A DNA stretch of 64,000 nucleotides from an uncultured Bacteroidales bacterium (GTDB taxonomy: Bacteria; Bacteroidota; Bacteroidia; Bacteroidales; Paludibacteraceae): NCBI GenBank assembly GCA_900316005.1, contig ONBH01000013.1:1-64000 (forward strand). Reading direction: 5' to 3'. The position numbers and the translations under genes are program-made. Shown piece after piece: positions 1 to 7,257 of the stretch (position 1 is its first letter; every line of letters begins with the position of its first letter). The notes under the pieces are model-generated. The model ran no database searches and had not been told where the DNA came from. It worked only from the letters and a program-made list of their open reading frames with translations.

Positions 1-87
1 ACCCATATTGCGGGATTGGCGCCGTAAGAACGCTGCGTCAGCTACAGGCAACGTTACTTGTACTGTTCTCATCGTTGCTTCCATCAT
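1..87 (-). CDS. Small hypothetical protein, N-terminus only
   Basis: Only the first 29 codons are inside the window; the gene runs off the left edge. Three in-frame ATG codons lie at 87, 84 and 72, and the third begins a segment reading MRTVQVTLPVADAAFLRR. This resembles the start of short Bacteroidetes proteins of about 70-80 residues that are sometimes paired with toxins, but too little is visible to name it. A canonical promoter lies just upstream at 113-144, which supports a real gene starting at 87 or 72. Confidence 0.5.
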   Translation of the reverse strand, partial: MMEATMRTVQVTLPVADAAFLRRQSRNMG

Positions 88-112
88 CTTCTTTTTTTTC
101 GATTTTACGCTG

Positions 113-144
113 CAAAGTTACTACATTTTTCTGACATACGCAAA
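113..144 (-). promoter_or_regulatory. Bacteroidetes-type promoter for the leftmost gene
   Basis: On the minus strand a TTTG -33 box (141-144), exactly 20 bp, then the -7 element TAACTTTG (113-120). The -33 box extends into GCGTATGTC as at several other promoters here. Confidence 0.75.
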
Positions 145-250
145 AAAAATGCTACGAAAGTTGATTTTTTAAATCCAAATGGAAAGATTTTTGGAATGAT
201 GGATTGATAAAATGATTTTAATGATGGAATGATGGACCAATGCCAATGTA

Positions 251-280
251 AAAAAAATGCTCGAAAGGGCATTTTTTTTT
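251..280. terminator. A/T-flanked hairpin abutting a promoter
   Basis: An A-tract, ATGC, a short loop, GCAT and a T-tract make a hairpin that could terminate in either direction. It lies between the divergent promoters at 113-144 and 278-309. The T-tract ends in the TTTG that forms the -33 box of the plus-strand promoter. A decayed copy of the same layout occurs at about 142-170. The rest of 145-250 shows nothing recognisable. Confidence 0.55.
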
Positions 281-309
281 GCGTATGTCAAAAAAAAGTT
301 GTACCTTTG
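278..309 (+). promoter_or_regulatory. Promoter of the C69 dipeptidase gene
   Basis: TTTG at 278-281, a 20-bp spacer, and TACCTTTG at 302-309. It predicts an untranslated leader of roughly 125 nt that carries three direct repeats. Confidence 0.85.
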
Positions 310-353
310 CACAATTTTAGTAATTTAGCCTTATTAGCACAAGGTTTAAATCT

Positions 354-429
354 ACTGAAGACCGGTAATAACCCAATAACTGAAGACCGGTAATAACCCA
401 ATAACTGAAGACCAGTAATAACCCTAATA
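354..429 (+). repeat. Three tandem 25-nt repeats in a 5' leader
   Basis: Copies at 354-378, 379-403 and 404-429 share the core ACTGAAGACCGGTAATAACC. The first two are identical; the third has one substitution and one insertion. They lie between the promoter and the start codon of the C69 dipeptidase, so they are probably transcribed. There are no unique spacers, so this is not a CRISPR array. Confidence 0.85.
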
Positions 430-441
430 AGATAGAAAACC

Positions 442-2115
442 ATGAAGAAACTTTTCCTCTTAGTTTTTGCAGCTCTCGGCGTATGGATGACGAGCGAAGC
501 TTGCACCAATTTTATCGTAGGCAAGTCTGCTTCGGCAGATGGTAGTACCCTTATCTCGTACGCGGCGGACAGCTACACGCTGTACGGATTTCTGAAGTTC
601 CAACCCGCCGCAGACCATGAGCCCGGTGCCATGCGTCAGATCAACGAGTGGGACACCGGTAAACCCCTGATGCAGATTCCGGAAGTTAGTCATACCTACT
701 CCGTCATCGGCAACATGAACGAGCACCAGCTCACCATCGGCGAGACGACCTGGGGCGGCCGCGAAGAACTCTGGGGCGGTGAGGGTATCGACTACGGAAG
801 CCTTATCTACGTCACCCTGCAACGCTGCAAGACTGCCCGCGAGGCCATCCAATGCATGACCGACCTGGTAGAGACCTACGGCTACTGCAGCGAAGGCGAG
901 ACCTTCTCCATCGGCGACCCCAACGAGGTGTGGATGATGGACCTCATCGGCAAAGGTAAGGACGGCAAGGGAGCCGTATGGGTAGCCGTACGCATCCCCG
1001 ACGACTGCATCGCCGGCCACGCCAACCAAGCCCGTATCCGTCAGATACCTGTCAAGGGCGCTAAGAAGAAAGGCTTCCGCTACACCAGCAAAGACGGCGA
1101 GTGGATGTGGCACAAGGATGTGATCACCCTTGCCCGCGAGAAAGGCTATTTCACCGACAAAGACGATGCCCTCTTCTCCTTCCAGGCTGCCTATAATCCC
1201 TTTGACTTCTCGGGTCTGTACGTTTGCGAAGCACGCGTATGGAGTTTCTTCCGTCATTTCTCTGACGATATGGACCGCTACCTGCCTTACGCATCGGGTC
1301 AGACCTTCCGTCTGAGCGGCGGTAAGGATGCCGGCGAGGCGTTCCCCCTCTGGATCAAACCCAACCGCAAAGTCAGCGCACAGGATATCAAGGACTGCAT
1401 GCGTGACCAGTATGAGGGCACTCCGCTGGATATCACGCAGAAGACAGCTGCAGGACCGTGGAACAGCAAGCTGCGCTACGGCGGACTGGGCTTCAAGGTA
1501 GATAGCGTGCAGTATTGGTATGAGCGTCCGACGGCTACGCAGCAGACCGGTTGGTCATTCGTTGCGCAGATGCGCGGCTACGAGAGTGCCAAGGCCGGCG
1601 GTATCTTCTGGTTCGGCGTGGACGATGCAGCCTGCACCGTGTATGTACCGATGTACTGCAGCATCACCAACGTACCGCGTTGCTTTGCCGAAGGTAACGG
1701 CGACCTCGTCACCTACTCTGCCAGCAGCGCCTGGTGGGCATTCAATATGACCGCCAACTGGGCATACACCAAGTACTCGAAGATGTACCCCGAACTGCGC
1801 CGCGAGCAGCAGAAGTGGGAGACGCAGTTCAACGAACGCGTACAAGTGCTGGACGAACAGGTCGCTACGCTGGATGCCAACGCCGCACGCGAGCTGCTGA
1901 CAACCTACAGCATGACACAGGCCGAACAGGTAACAGAGGCATGGAAGGATCTGTTCACCTACCTGATGGTGAAGTACCTGGACGGACAGGAGAAGAAGAT
2001 GGACGACAACGGCAAGTTCCTGTACAACGAATACGGCGAGGCTGAATATCCCAGTCGCCCGGCATGCAAGGAGGAATACCTCAGAACGATCGTGAGCGAG
2101 ACAGCTCACGAGTAA
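442..2115 (+). CDS. Secreted C69-family dipeptidase
   Basis: The protein has 557 residues. Residues 1-20 form a signal peptide, and Cys21 follows directly in the context EACTNFIVGKSASADGS. This is the N-terminal-nucleophile cysteine typical of peptidase family C69 (PepD-like dipeptidases). The enzyme should cleave dipeptides outside the cytoplasmic membrane. The next gene is a cytosolic aminoacyl-histidine dipeptidase, so the pair fits peptide use. Transcription is expected from the promoter at 278-309 through the three-repeat leader. The ATG at 442 is chosen because it begins a clear signal peptide. Family assignment is firm; the exact substrate is unknown. Confidence 0.88.
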   Translation: MKKLFLLVFAALGVWMTSEACTNFIVGKSASADGSTLISYAADSYTLYGFLKFQPAADHEPGAMRQINEWDTGKPLMQIPEVSHTYSVIGNMNEHQLTIGETTWGGREELWGGEGIDYGSLIYVTLQRCKTAREAIQCMTDLVETYGYCSEGETFSIGDPNEVWMMDLIGKGKDGKGAVWVAVRIPDDCIAGHANQARIRQIPVKGAKKKGFRYTSKDGEWMWHKDVITLAREKGYFTDKDDALFSFQAAYNPFDFSGLYVCEARVWSFFRHFSDDMDRYLPYASGQTFRLSGGKDAGEAFPLWIKPNRKVSAQDIKDCMRDQYEGTPLDITQKTAAGPWNSKLRYGGLGFKVDSVQYWYERPTATQQTGWSFVAQMRGYESAKAGGIFWFGVDDAACTVYVPMYCSITNVPRCFAEGNGDLVTYSASSAWWAFNMTANWAYTKYSKMYPELRREQQKWETQFNERVQVLDEQVATLDANAARELLTTYSMTQAEQVTEAWKDLFTYLMVKYLDGQEKKMDDNGKFLYNEYGEAEYPSRPACKEEYLRTIVSETAHE

Positions 2116-2120
2116 ATAAA

Positions 2121-2223
2121 AGGACGAAGGACAAATGTACGAGGTACGAAGGATTTACGAAGGAAAATAAGGACGAAGGTCCATCGTACATCAATCGTAC
2201 ATCGTACATCGTAAATCGTACAT
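2121..2223 (+). repeat. Heptamer arrays between the two dipeptidase genes
   Basis: A degenerate 7-nt array (AGGACGA, AGGACAA, ATGTACG, AGGTACG) begins at 2121. It is followed by four CGTACAT-type units at 2196-2223. The array fills nearly the whole gap and may act only as a spacer. Confidence 0.8.
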
Positions 2224-2239
2224 ATAATTGATTTATACC

Positions 2240-3688
2240 ATGAATAACTTAGAACCGAAAGAAGTTTTCGCCATTTTTGACGAAATCAGAAAAGTACCTC
2301 GTCCGTCGAAGCACGAGGAGAAAATCAGTCAATGGCTCGTAGATTTCGCTGCACAGCACGGTATCGAATGCGTGCGCGACGAAGCCATGAATGTCATCAT
2401 GCGCAAGCCGGCTACGCCCGGTATGGAGGGCAAACCCGGCGTTATCCTGCAGGCACACATGGATATGGTGTGCGAGAAAGACAGCCATGTGGAGCACGAT
2501 TTCATGACCGACCCCATCGACACCTACGTAGATGGCGAGTGGCTCAAAGCCCGTGGCACCACCTTGGGCGGCGATGACGGTATCGGCGTAGCCATGGCCT
2601 TAGCGGTCATCACCAGCAACAGCGTGCAGCACCCCGACTTAGAATGCCTCTTTACCGTAGATGAAGAGACCGGCCTCACCGGCGCCTTCAAACTGCAGGA
2701 CGGCTACCTCAAGGGACGCCAACTCATCAACCTCGACTCCGAAGACGACGGCCAGATATTCATCGGCTGCGCCGGCGGTATCGACACCTTAGCAAAGATG
2801 CATTATAAGGGTGAAAGGTTAATGGTTAAGGGTGAAGAGTTGTTTGCAGCACGCGTGCGTGTCAGCGGCCTGATGGGTGGCCACTCGGGCGATGATATCA
2901 ACAAAGGACGCGGCAATGCCAATAAGATTATTGTCCGCTTCCTCTTTGAGGTCATGAAGCGCACCCCGATGCAGTTGGCAGCCATCAACGGCGGTAACCT
3001 GCGTAATGCCATCGCCCGCGAGGCAGAGGCCGTATTCTGCGTGCCGATGGCATGGAAAGAAGAGCTGCGCATCCTCTTCAACCACTACGTAGCCGACATC
3101 GAGGCAGAGATCAAAGACGTGGAGAAAGACATCCGTCTGGAGCTGGAATCGACCGATATGCCCGACGTTGTGATACCCGAGGATAAGGCAAAACGGCTGA
3201 TTCAAGCCCTCTATGCCTGCCCGCACGGCATGATTGCTATGTCAAAAGATATGCCCGGACTGGTTGAGACATCCACCAACCTGGCCAGCATCAAGATGAA
3301 AGACGGGTACGTAGAGATCAACACCTCGCAGCGTTCGTCCGTCGAGAGCCAGAAGCACCATATAAAGAATATGGTAGAGTGCGCGCTCGCGCTCGCGTGC
3401 GATGAGGTGACCCACGGCGACGGCTATCCCGGTTGGAAACCCAACGTACACTCGCCGCTGATGGAGGTGACCCGCCGCGCCTACAAAGACCTGACCGGCA
3501 AGGAGCCCGAAGTATTGGCTATCCATGCCGGCCTGGAGTGCGGTCTGTTCCTGGAGAAATATCCGTATCTGGATATGGTAAGTATCGGTCCGCAAATGTA
3601 CGGGGTACACTCGCCTCAAGAGAGGCTGAGCATACCCGGTACGAAGCGTTGTTATGACTGGCTGTGCCGCGTGTTAGCCACGCTGTAA
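2240..3688 (+). CDS. pepD: Aminoacyl-histidine dipeptidase (M20 family)
   Basis: Starting at the ATG at 2240 gives 482 residues. A TTG further upstream is in frame but poorer. Motifs are the metal-binding HMDMV near residue 73, GGDDGIGVAMA, and the catalytic DEETG. GGHSGDD and AGLECGLF follow, as expected for cytosolic PepD (Xaa-His dipeptidase). A close paralogue lies at 43951-45396. An in-frame heptamer array (2810-2837) encodes a segment just before GGHSGDD; the corresponding stretch of the paralogue is unrelated in sequence. The 3' end overlaps the convergent glycogen synthase gene by 37 bp. Confidence 0.9.
   Translation: MNNLEPKEVFAIFDEIRKVPRPSKHEEKISQWLVDFAAQHGIECVRDEAMNVIMRKPATPGMEGKPGVILQAHMDMVCEKDSHVEHDFMTDPIDTYVDGEWLKARGTTLGGDDGIGVAMALAVITSNSVQHPDLECLFTVDEETGLTGAFKLQDGYLKGRQLINLDSEDDGQIFIGCAGGIDTLAKMHYKGERLMVKGEELFAARVRVSGLMGGHSGDDINKGRGNANKIIVRFLFEVMKRTPMQLAAINGGNLRNAIAREAEAVFCVPMAWKEELRILFNHYVADIEAEIKDVEKDIRLELESTDMPDVVIPEDKAKRLIQALYACPHGMIAMSKDMPGLVETSTNLASIKMKDGYVEINTSQRSSVESQKHHIKNMVECALALACDEVTHGDGYPGWKPNVHSPLMEVTRRAYKDLTGKEPEVLAIHAGLECGLFLEKYPYLDMVSIGPQMYGVHSPQERLSIPGTKRCYDWLCRVLATL
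2810..2837 (+). repeat. In-frame heptamer array inside pepD
   Basis: Four units GGTGAAA, GGTTAAT, GGTTAAG, GGTGAAG, AT-richer than the flanking codons, encode part of the segment GERLMVKGEE. Confidence 0.75.
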
Positions 3689-5157
3689 GCCTCGAGATAA
3701 TGCTTGAAGAAGTGCTTCCAGAGCGTCTTCTTCGCCACAGCCGCTGCAGCTTTGCCTGCGGCGGCTTTTTCGTCGGCGCTAAGGTGCAGGTAGTCGTTCA
3801 ACTCACCCGCCAGTTGCTCGATGAGTTCCAGGCCATTGGAGTCGGTACGCGTCATCACGCATACGCCATCGGTGAGGTGGTCTGCCTTGCCTTTCAGCAG
3901 CGTCTTCGCCCACTGACCAAAGCCCGAAAGCGTCGTGGTGATGGTGGGTACGCTGAAGGCAGCCGATTCCAGCGGCGTGTAGCCCCAGGGCTCGTAGTAG
4001 GAGGGGAAGACGGTAGCATCCAGACCGATGAGCGTGTCGTAGTACGTACGCTGTACCAGCGGATCGTGACCGTCAAGGTAATACGGCACGAAGACCACAT
4101 GCACACGCTCGTTATGGCTGAAGGACGGATGATCCAGATACGGTACGAGCACGAAGGCCACAACCTGTTCATCGCCATTCCAGCGATAGGCGAGGCGTTC
4201 TACGGCATCCAGGAAGACATCAATACCCTTGTTGCGCCACTCGAGACGACCGGCTATTCCGATGAAGTGGTCACGCTCGGGGTCGATGGGTCGGCTCAGA
4301 TGCAGACGCTTGCCTGCCACCTCAGCCAATACGCGGCGGGCCTCCTGACGGCATGCGGTGAAGGCTTTGCCCTTGGGCACAAAGTCTTGCTCGAAGCCAT
4401 TGGGCAGCACCACATCCGGACGGCGTTCGAGAAGTTGCTCACACTCGCGGGCGGTGGGTTCGCTGACCGTCGTGAAGCAGTCTGCCACGCGGGCAGCGTT
4501 CTTCTCGGCACTGTGTTTGGATACCATATTCAGTTCGCTTGCCATCTGGTCACCGTTGTAGGCAGTGAAATAGTCGTAGAGCGGTTTGCCGTTGCCGGCG
4601 ATAGAGCGACCGATACCCGTAGCATGGGTGGTGAAGATAGTCGCGATATCCGGACAACGGTTCTTGAGGTAGAACAGCGTGAAGGCCGTCTGCCACTCGT
4701 GTGCATGTACCACGGTTTTGATTTTCTTGTCACCCTTGGTCAGCGCGGCTTGCAGGCTGTTCATGGCTTCGCCCACTGCATAACCGAACATGGCAGAGTC
4801 GTCGTAGTCACCATAGGCAGCATGACTCTGCACGCCAAAGTGGTTCCATGCCCAGCTGTATATCTCGTCTTTCTGCGGCCATAGGTACTGATAGTTCACC
4901 AGTACAGCTATCGGGTTGCCGGGAATCTGCCAGCGACCTACGCGTACGTTACCGGGTTTCTGCCAGCGGCCGAGGATTCGTTTGTCTTCACGGAAAAACT
5001 GGTCGCTTCTCTCGCCCAAATCGGGACCAAAGAATACGACATGATCTGGGAAAAGCGTTTGCATCGTGGCCGAACGGGTTGCGAGGACGGCACAGATACC
5101 ACCTACCTGGTTGCATACCTCCCAGCTGGTCTCAAAAATGTAATCGGGATTATTCAT
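3652..5157 (-). CDS. Glycogen synthase, eukaryote-like GT3 type
   Basis: The protein has 501 residues. The N-terminus contains FETSWEVCNQVGGI, the hallmark start of GT3-like glycogen synthases found in Bacteroidetes. HAHEWQTAF lies near residue 150. The C-terminal GT-B domain carries YEPWGYTPLE, with the two acidic residues of the donor-binding motif. It should add glucose from a nucleotide-sugar to glycogen in the cytosol. It is the last gene of a three-gene minus-strand operon after miaA and a PKD lipoprotein, starting 2 bp after that gene ends. The 3' end overlaps convergent pepD. Confidence 0.88.
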   Translation of the reverse strand: MNNPDYIFETSWEVCNQVGGICAVLATRSATMQTLFPDHVVFFGPDLGERSDQFFREDKRILGRWQKPGNVRVGRWQIPGNPIAVLVNYQYLWPQKDEIYSWAWNHFGVQSHAAYGDYDDSAMFGYAVGEAMNSLQAALTKGDKKIKTVVHAHEWQTAFTLFYLKNRCPDIATIFTTHATGIGRSIAGNGKPLYDYFTAYNGDQMASELNMVSKHSAEKNAARVADCFTTVSEPTARECEQLLERRPDVVLPNGFEQDFVPKGKAFTACRQEARRVLAEVAGKRLHLSRPIDPERDHFIGIAGRLEWRNKGIDVFLDAVERLAYRWNGDEQVVAFVLVPYLDHPSFSHNERVHVVFVPYYLDGHDPLVQRTYYDTLIGLDATVFPSYYEPWGYTPLESAAFSVPTITTTLSGFGQWAKTLLKGKADHLTDGVCVMTRTDSNGLELIEQLAGELNDYLHLSADEKAAAGKAAAAVAKKTLWKHFFKHYLEAYSVANTRHSQS

Positions 5158-5159
5158 AA

Positions 5160-6197
5160 CTATCTTTTTGTGGCATCCACAGCCAAGCGTTGGACGCCGA
5201 TTAAACTATTGACTTGTTCTGCTTGTGCCTCGGTGCGGTTGTCGGGTGTCTGCAGCAGCGGCAGACGCCATACACCCTCTGCATTGGCATAATAGACGCG
5301 ACTACCCGTATGGTCCAACACCAGGGCCGTAGTCGGACGGCTATCCAGGCACACGGGGTTCGAACCATTGATATTCGCTACGTAGAGCCCGTTGTCACGC
5401 AAATAGATCTTACGGGCGGATTGGTCGATCATAAAGCCCTCGACAGACTCGTGTCCGCTGATGGGCAGGTTGGTGCGGGTGAAGACCTGGCTTCCGTACT
5501 TTGCCACGGTATCCTGTACCTTAGCCAGGCAGGCCAGAGCACTGCTGTCGTTCACCTCGCGGACCAGCTCAAAACGCTTGCCAAAGAGCCGCTGGCCGTA
5601 GTCTTGCGCCAACGTACGGGTCAGTATGCGCTGCGAGGGACGCTCGTGCACATAGAATTTCTTCTTTACCACATACTGCGTGCCATTGAAATCCACCGTG
5701 ACCTGCATCGGCAGCGAGTCACCAAAGGTGGTGAAGGCAACCTCGATGGTTGCGTCGGTTAATTTGCCACTCTCTAACAGCGCTTCCTCGGGAATCTGCC
5801 ACTGGTAACTGACCTTGTATTTGAAGGGGTTCCACAGCGATACGGTAAAGAGTTCGGGCATGAAATAGAGGATGGAGTCCTCCGCACAACCGATAGTCGG
5901 TAGGGTATCGACCACCTCAATAGTCTTGCTGATGCTGTGGCGCGCCGTGCTATCCACCATCAATGTGACGGTATAGGTACCGGGTTTGCGGAAGGTGTGC
6001 GAAGGCGTTTTCAGCGTCGAGAACGTGTTGTCGCCGAAATTCCACGCCCACTCTTCACCAAAGTCGCAGCCATTGGTAAATGCGACCGACTGCCCCGCTC
6101 GGGGTTGCGTGGGCGAATAGCTGAAATCGACAGTCTTCTGCTTGCACGCATTACAGAGTGCGAAGACAAGTATCAATAAAATCCAGTTGTGTCTCAT
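5160..6197 (-). CDS. PKD-domain lipoprotein-like protein
   Basis: The protein has 345 residues. A short hydrophobic N-terminus ends at Cys18 (ALCNAC), a slightly atypical lipobox. A PKD fold follows at about residues 35-85, shown by WNFGDNTFSTLKTPSHTF and GTYTVTLMV. The C-terminal half (KIYLRDNGLYVANINGSNP and DHTGSRVYYANAEGVWRL) resembles beta-propeller repeats of the YWTD/NHL kind. A periplasmic or surface binding role is inferred. The start overlaps the end of miaA by 47 bp and the glycogen synthase follows at once, so the three genes are probably cotranscribed. The function is not known. Confidence 0.75.
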   Translation of the reverse strand: MRHNWILLILVFALCNACKQKTVDFSYSPTQPRAGQSVAFTNGCDFGEEWAWNFGDNTFSTLKTPSHTFRKPGTYTVTLMVDSTARHSISKTIEVVDTLPTIGCAEDSILYFMPELFTVSLWNPFKYKVSYQWQIPEEALLESGKLTDATIEVAFTTFGDSLPMQVTVDFNGTQYVVKKKFYVHERPSQRILTRTLAQDYGQRLFGKRFELVREVNDSSALACLAKVQDTVAKYGSQVFTRTNLPISGHESVEGFMIDQSARKIYLRDNGLYVANINGSNPVCLDSRPTTALVLDHTGSRVYYANAEGVWRLPLLQTPDNRTEAQAEQVNSLIGVQRLAVDATKR

Positions 6198-7092
6198 AAT
6201 CTTGTTCGGCTTGAAGCCAGTGTATATCTTTCTGCCGCCTAAACCAAGTCATCTGCCGTTTGGCGTAGTGCCGGCTGTTCTGTTGTATCAGGTTGATGGC
6301 CTCGGGTAGGGTCAGTTGGCCGTCAAAATAGGCAAACATCTCCTTGTACCCGACGGTATTGAGGCTATTGAGGTGGCGTAGGGGATAGACGCTGCGCGCT
6401 TCGTCCTCCAGCCCCGCATTTATCATCTGCTCTACGCGGCGGTTGATGCGTTCGTAGAGCACCTCACGCGGTCGCTCGAGACCAACCGTAACCGTCTGCC
6501 AGGGGTGCTGCGGCGCTTGTATGCCCGTTCGGTAATCCGAATAGGGTCTGCCCATCTCCAGGCATATCTCCAGGCAGTGCATCAGGCGCTGGGGATTGCA
6601 GCGGTCCACCTGCTGCCAGTATTTGGGGTCGCGCTGCTCCACCTCCGCTTGCAGCCAACCGAGCCCCTTGGTGCGGTAGGCATCCTGCACGCTAAGGCGT
6701 GTGGCTTCGCTCACAGCAGGTATATCGTCCAGCCCTCGGCATACTGCATCGATATACAGCATACTGCCGCCCGTGAGGATAGCAAAGGGCTCATAGCTAC
6801 GTCCATCGCCGTCGGCCTGCCGAGCAAGCCGGGTGAGTAAGTCCACCGCTTCGCGGGCATACATACCCGCATTGCAGTCTTCGCGCAGCGAGCGCGTGCC
6901 CACAAAATAGTGCTTCACCCGCTGCTGCTCGTCGGCTGTAGGCGCAGCGGTACCAATGGGTATCTCGCGGTAGAGCTGACGCGAATCGGCATTGAGGATC
7001 GGACAACCGTATCGTTCCGCTACTCTGAGTGCCGTCTCCGTCTTCCCTACACCCGTAGGGCCTACCAATACCAACAAGGTCTTCTTTCTCAC
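6151..7092 (-). CDS. miaA: tRNA dimethylallyltransferase
   Basis: The P-loop GPTGVGKTE lies near residue 10, followed by the family motif LNADSRQLYREIPIGTA. This fits the enzyme that transfers a dimethylallyl group to A37 of tRNAs reading U-initial codons. A longer reading frame runs to 7188 but crosses the promoter at 7114-7145. I therefore take the GTG at 7092, giving 313 residues, close to the usual length. It is the first gene of the miaA / PKD lipoprotein / glycogen synthase operon. Confidence 0.9.
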   Translation of the reverse strand: MRKKTLLVLVGPTGVGKTETALRVAERYGCPILNADSRQLYREIPIGTAAPTADEQQRVKHYFVGTRSLREDCNAGMYAREAVDLLTRLARQADGDGRSYEPFAILTGGSMLYIDAVCRGLDDIPAVSEATRLSVQDAYRTKGLGWLQAEVEQRDPKYWQQVDRCNPQRLMHCLEICLEMGRPYSDYRTGIQAPQHPWQTVTVGLERPREVLYERINRRVEQMINAGLEDEARSVYPLRHLNSLNTVGYKEMFAYFDGQLTLPEAINLIQQNSRHYAKRQMTWFRRQKDIHWLQAEQDYETQLDFIDTCLRTL

Positions 7093-7113
7093 TATTATTT
7101 CGGTTTCAGCCTG

Positions 7114-7145
7114 CAAAGGTACAATATTTTTTTGATTTATGCAAA
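7114..7145 (-). promoter_or_regulatory. Promoter of the miaA operon
   Basis: On the minus strand TTTG (7142-7145), a 20-bp spacer, then TACCTTTG (7114-7121). It lies inside the longer miaA reading frame and so fixes the start downstream of it. Confidence 0.85.
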
Positions 7146-7191
7146 TAAAACATAAAAAAACACAAGGAAAATGGCTTTTTTCTTGCATATT

Positions 7192-7223
7192 CTTGCATAT
7201 ATCGAAAATTATTTGTAATTTTG
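7192..7223 (+). promoter_or_regulatory. Promoter of the OPT transporter
   Basis: CTTG at 7192-7195 (one mismatch to TTTG), a 20-bp spacer, and TAATTTTG at 7216-7223. It is divergent from the miaA promoter. Confidence 0.75.
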
Positions 7224-7257
7224 CGCGTTGAAATGTTAAATTGCTGAACTATACCGT

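Noticed and set aside
354-429. Possible CRISPR array
   Set aside because: The 25-nt repeats are contiguous with no spacers and no cas genes are present. The same holds for the 22-nt repeats at 58131-58204.
3664-4884. A 406-codon plus-strand frame opposite the glycogen synthase
   Set aside because: No recognisable domain; the minus-strand frame carries the GT3 motifs.
7093-7188. N-terminal extension of miaA
   Set aside because: It spans the promoter at 7114-7145; the P-loop position fits the GTG start at 7092.
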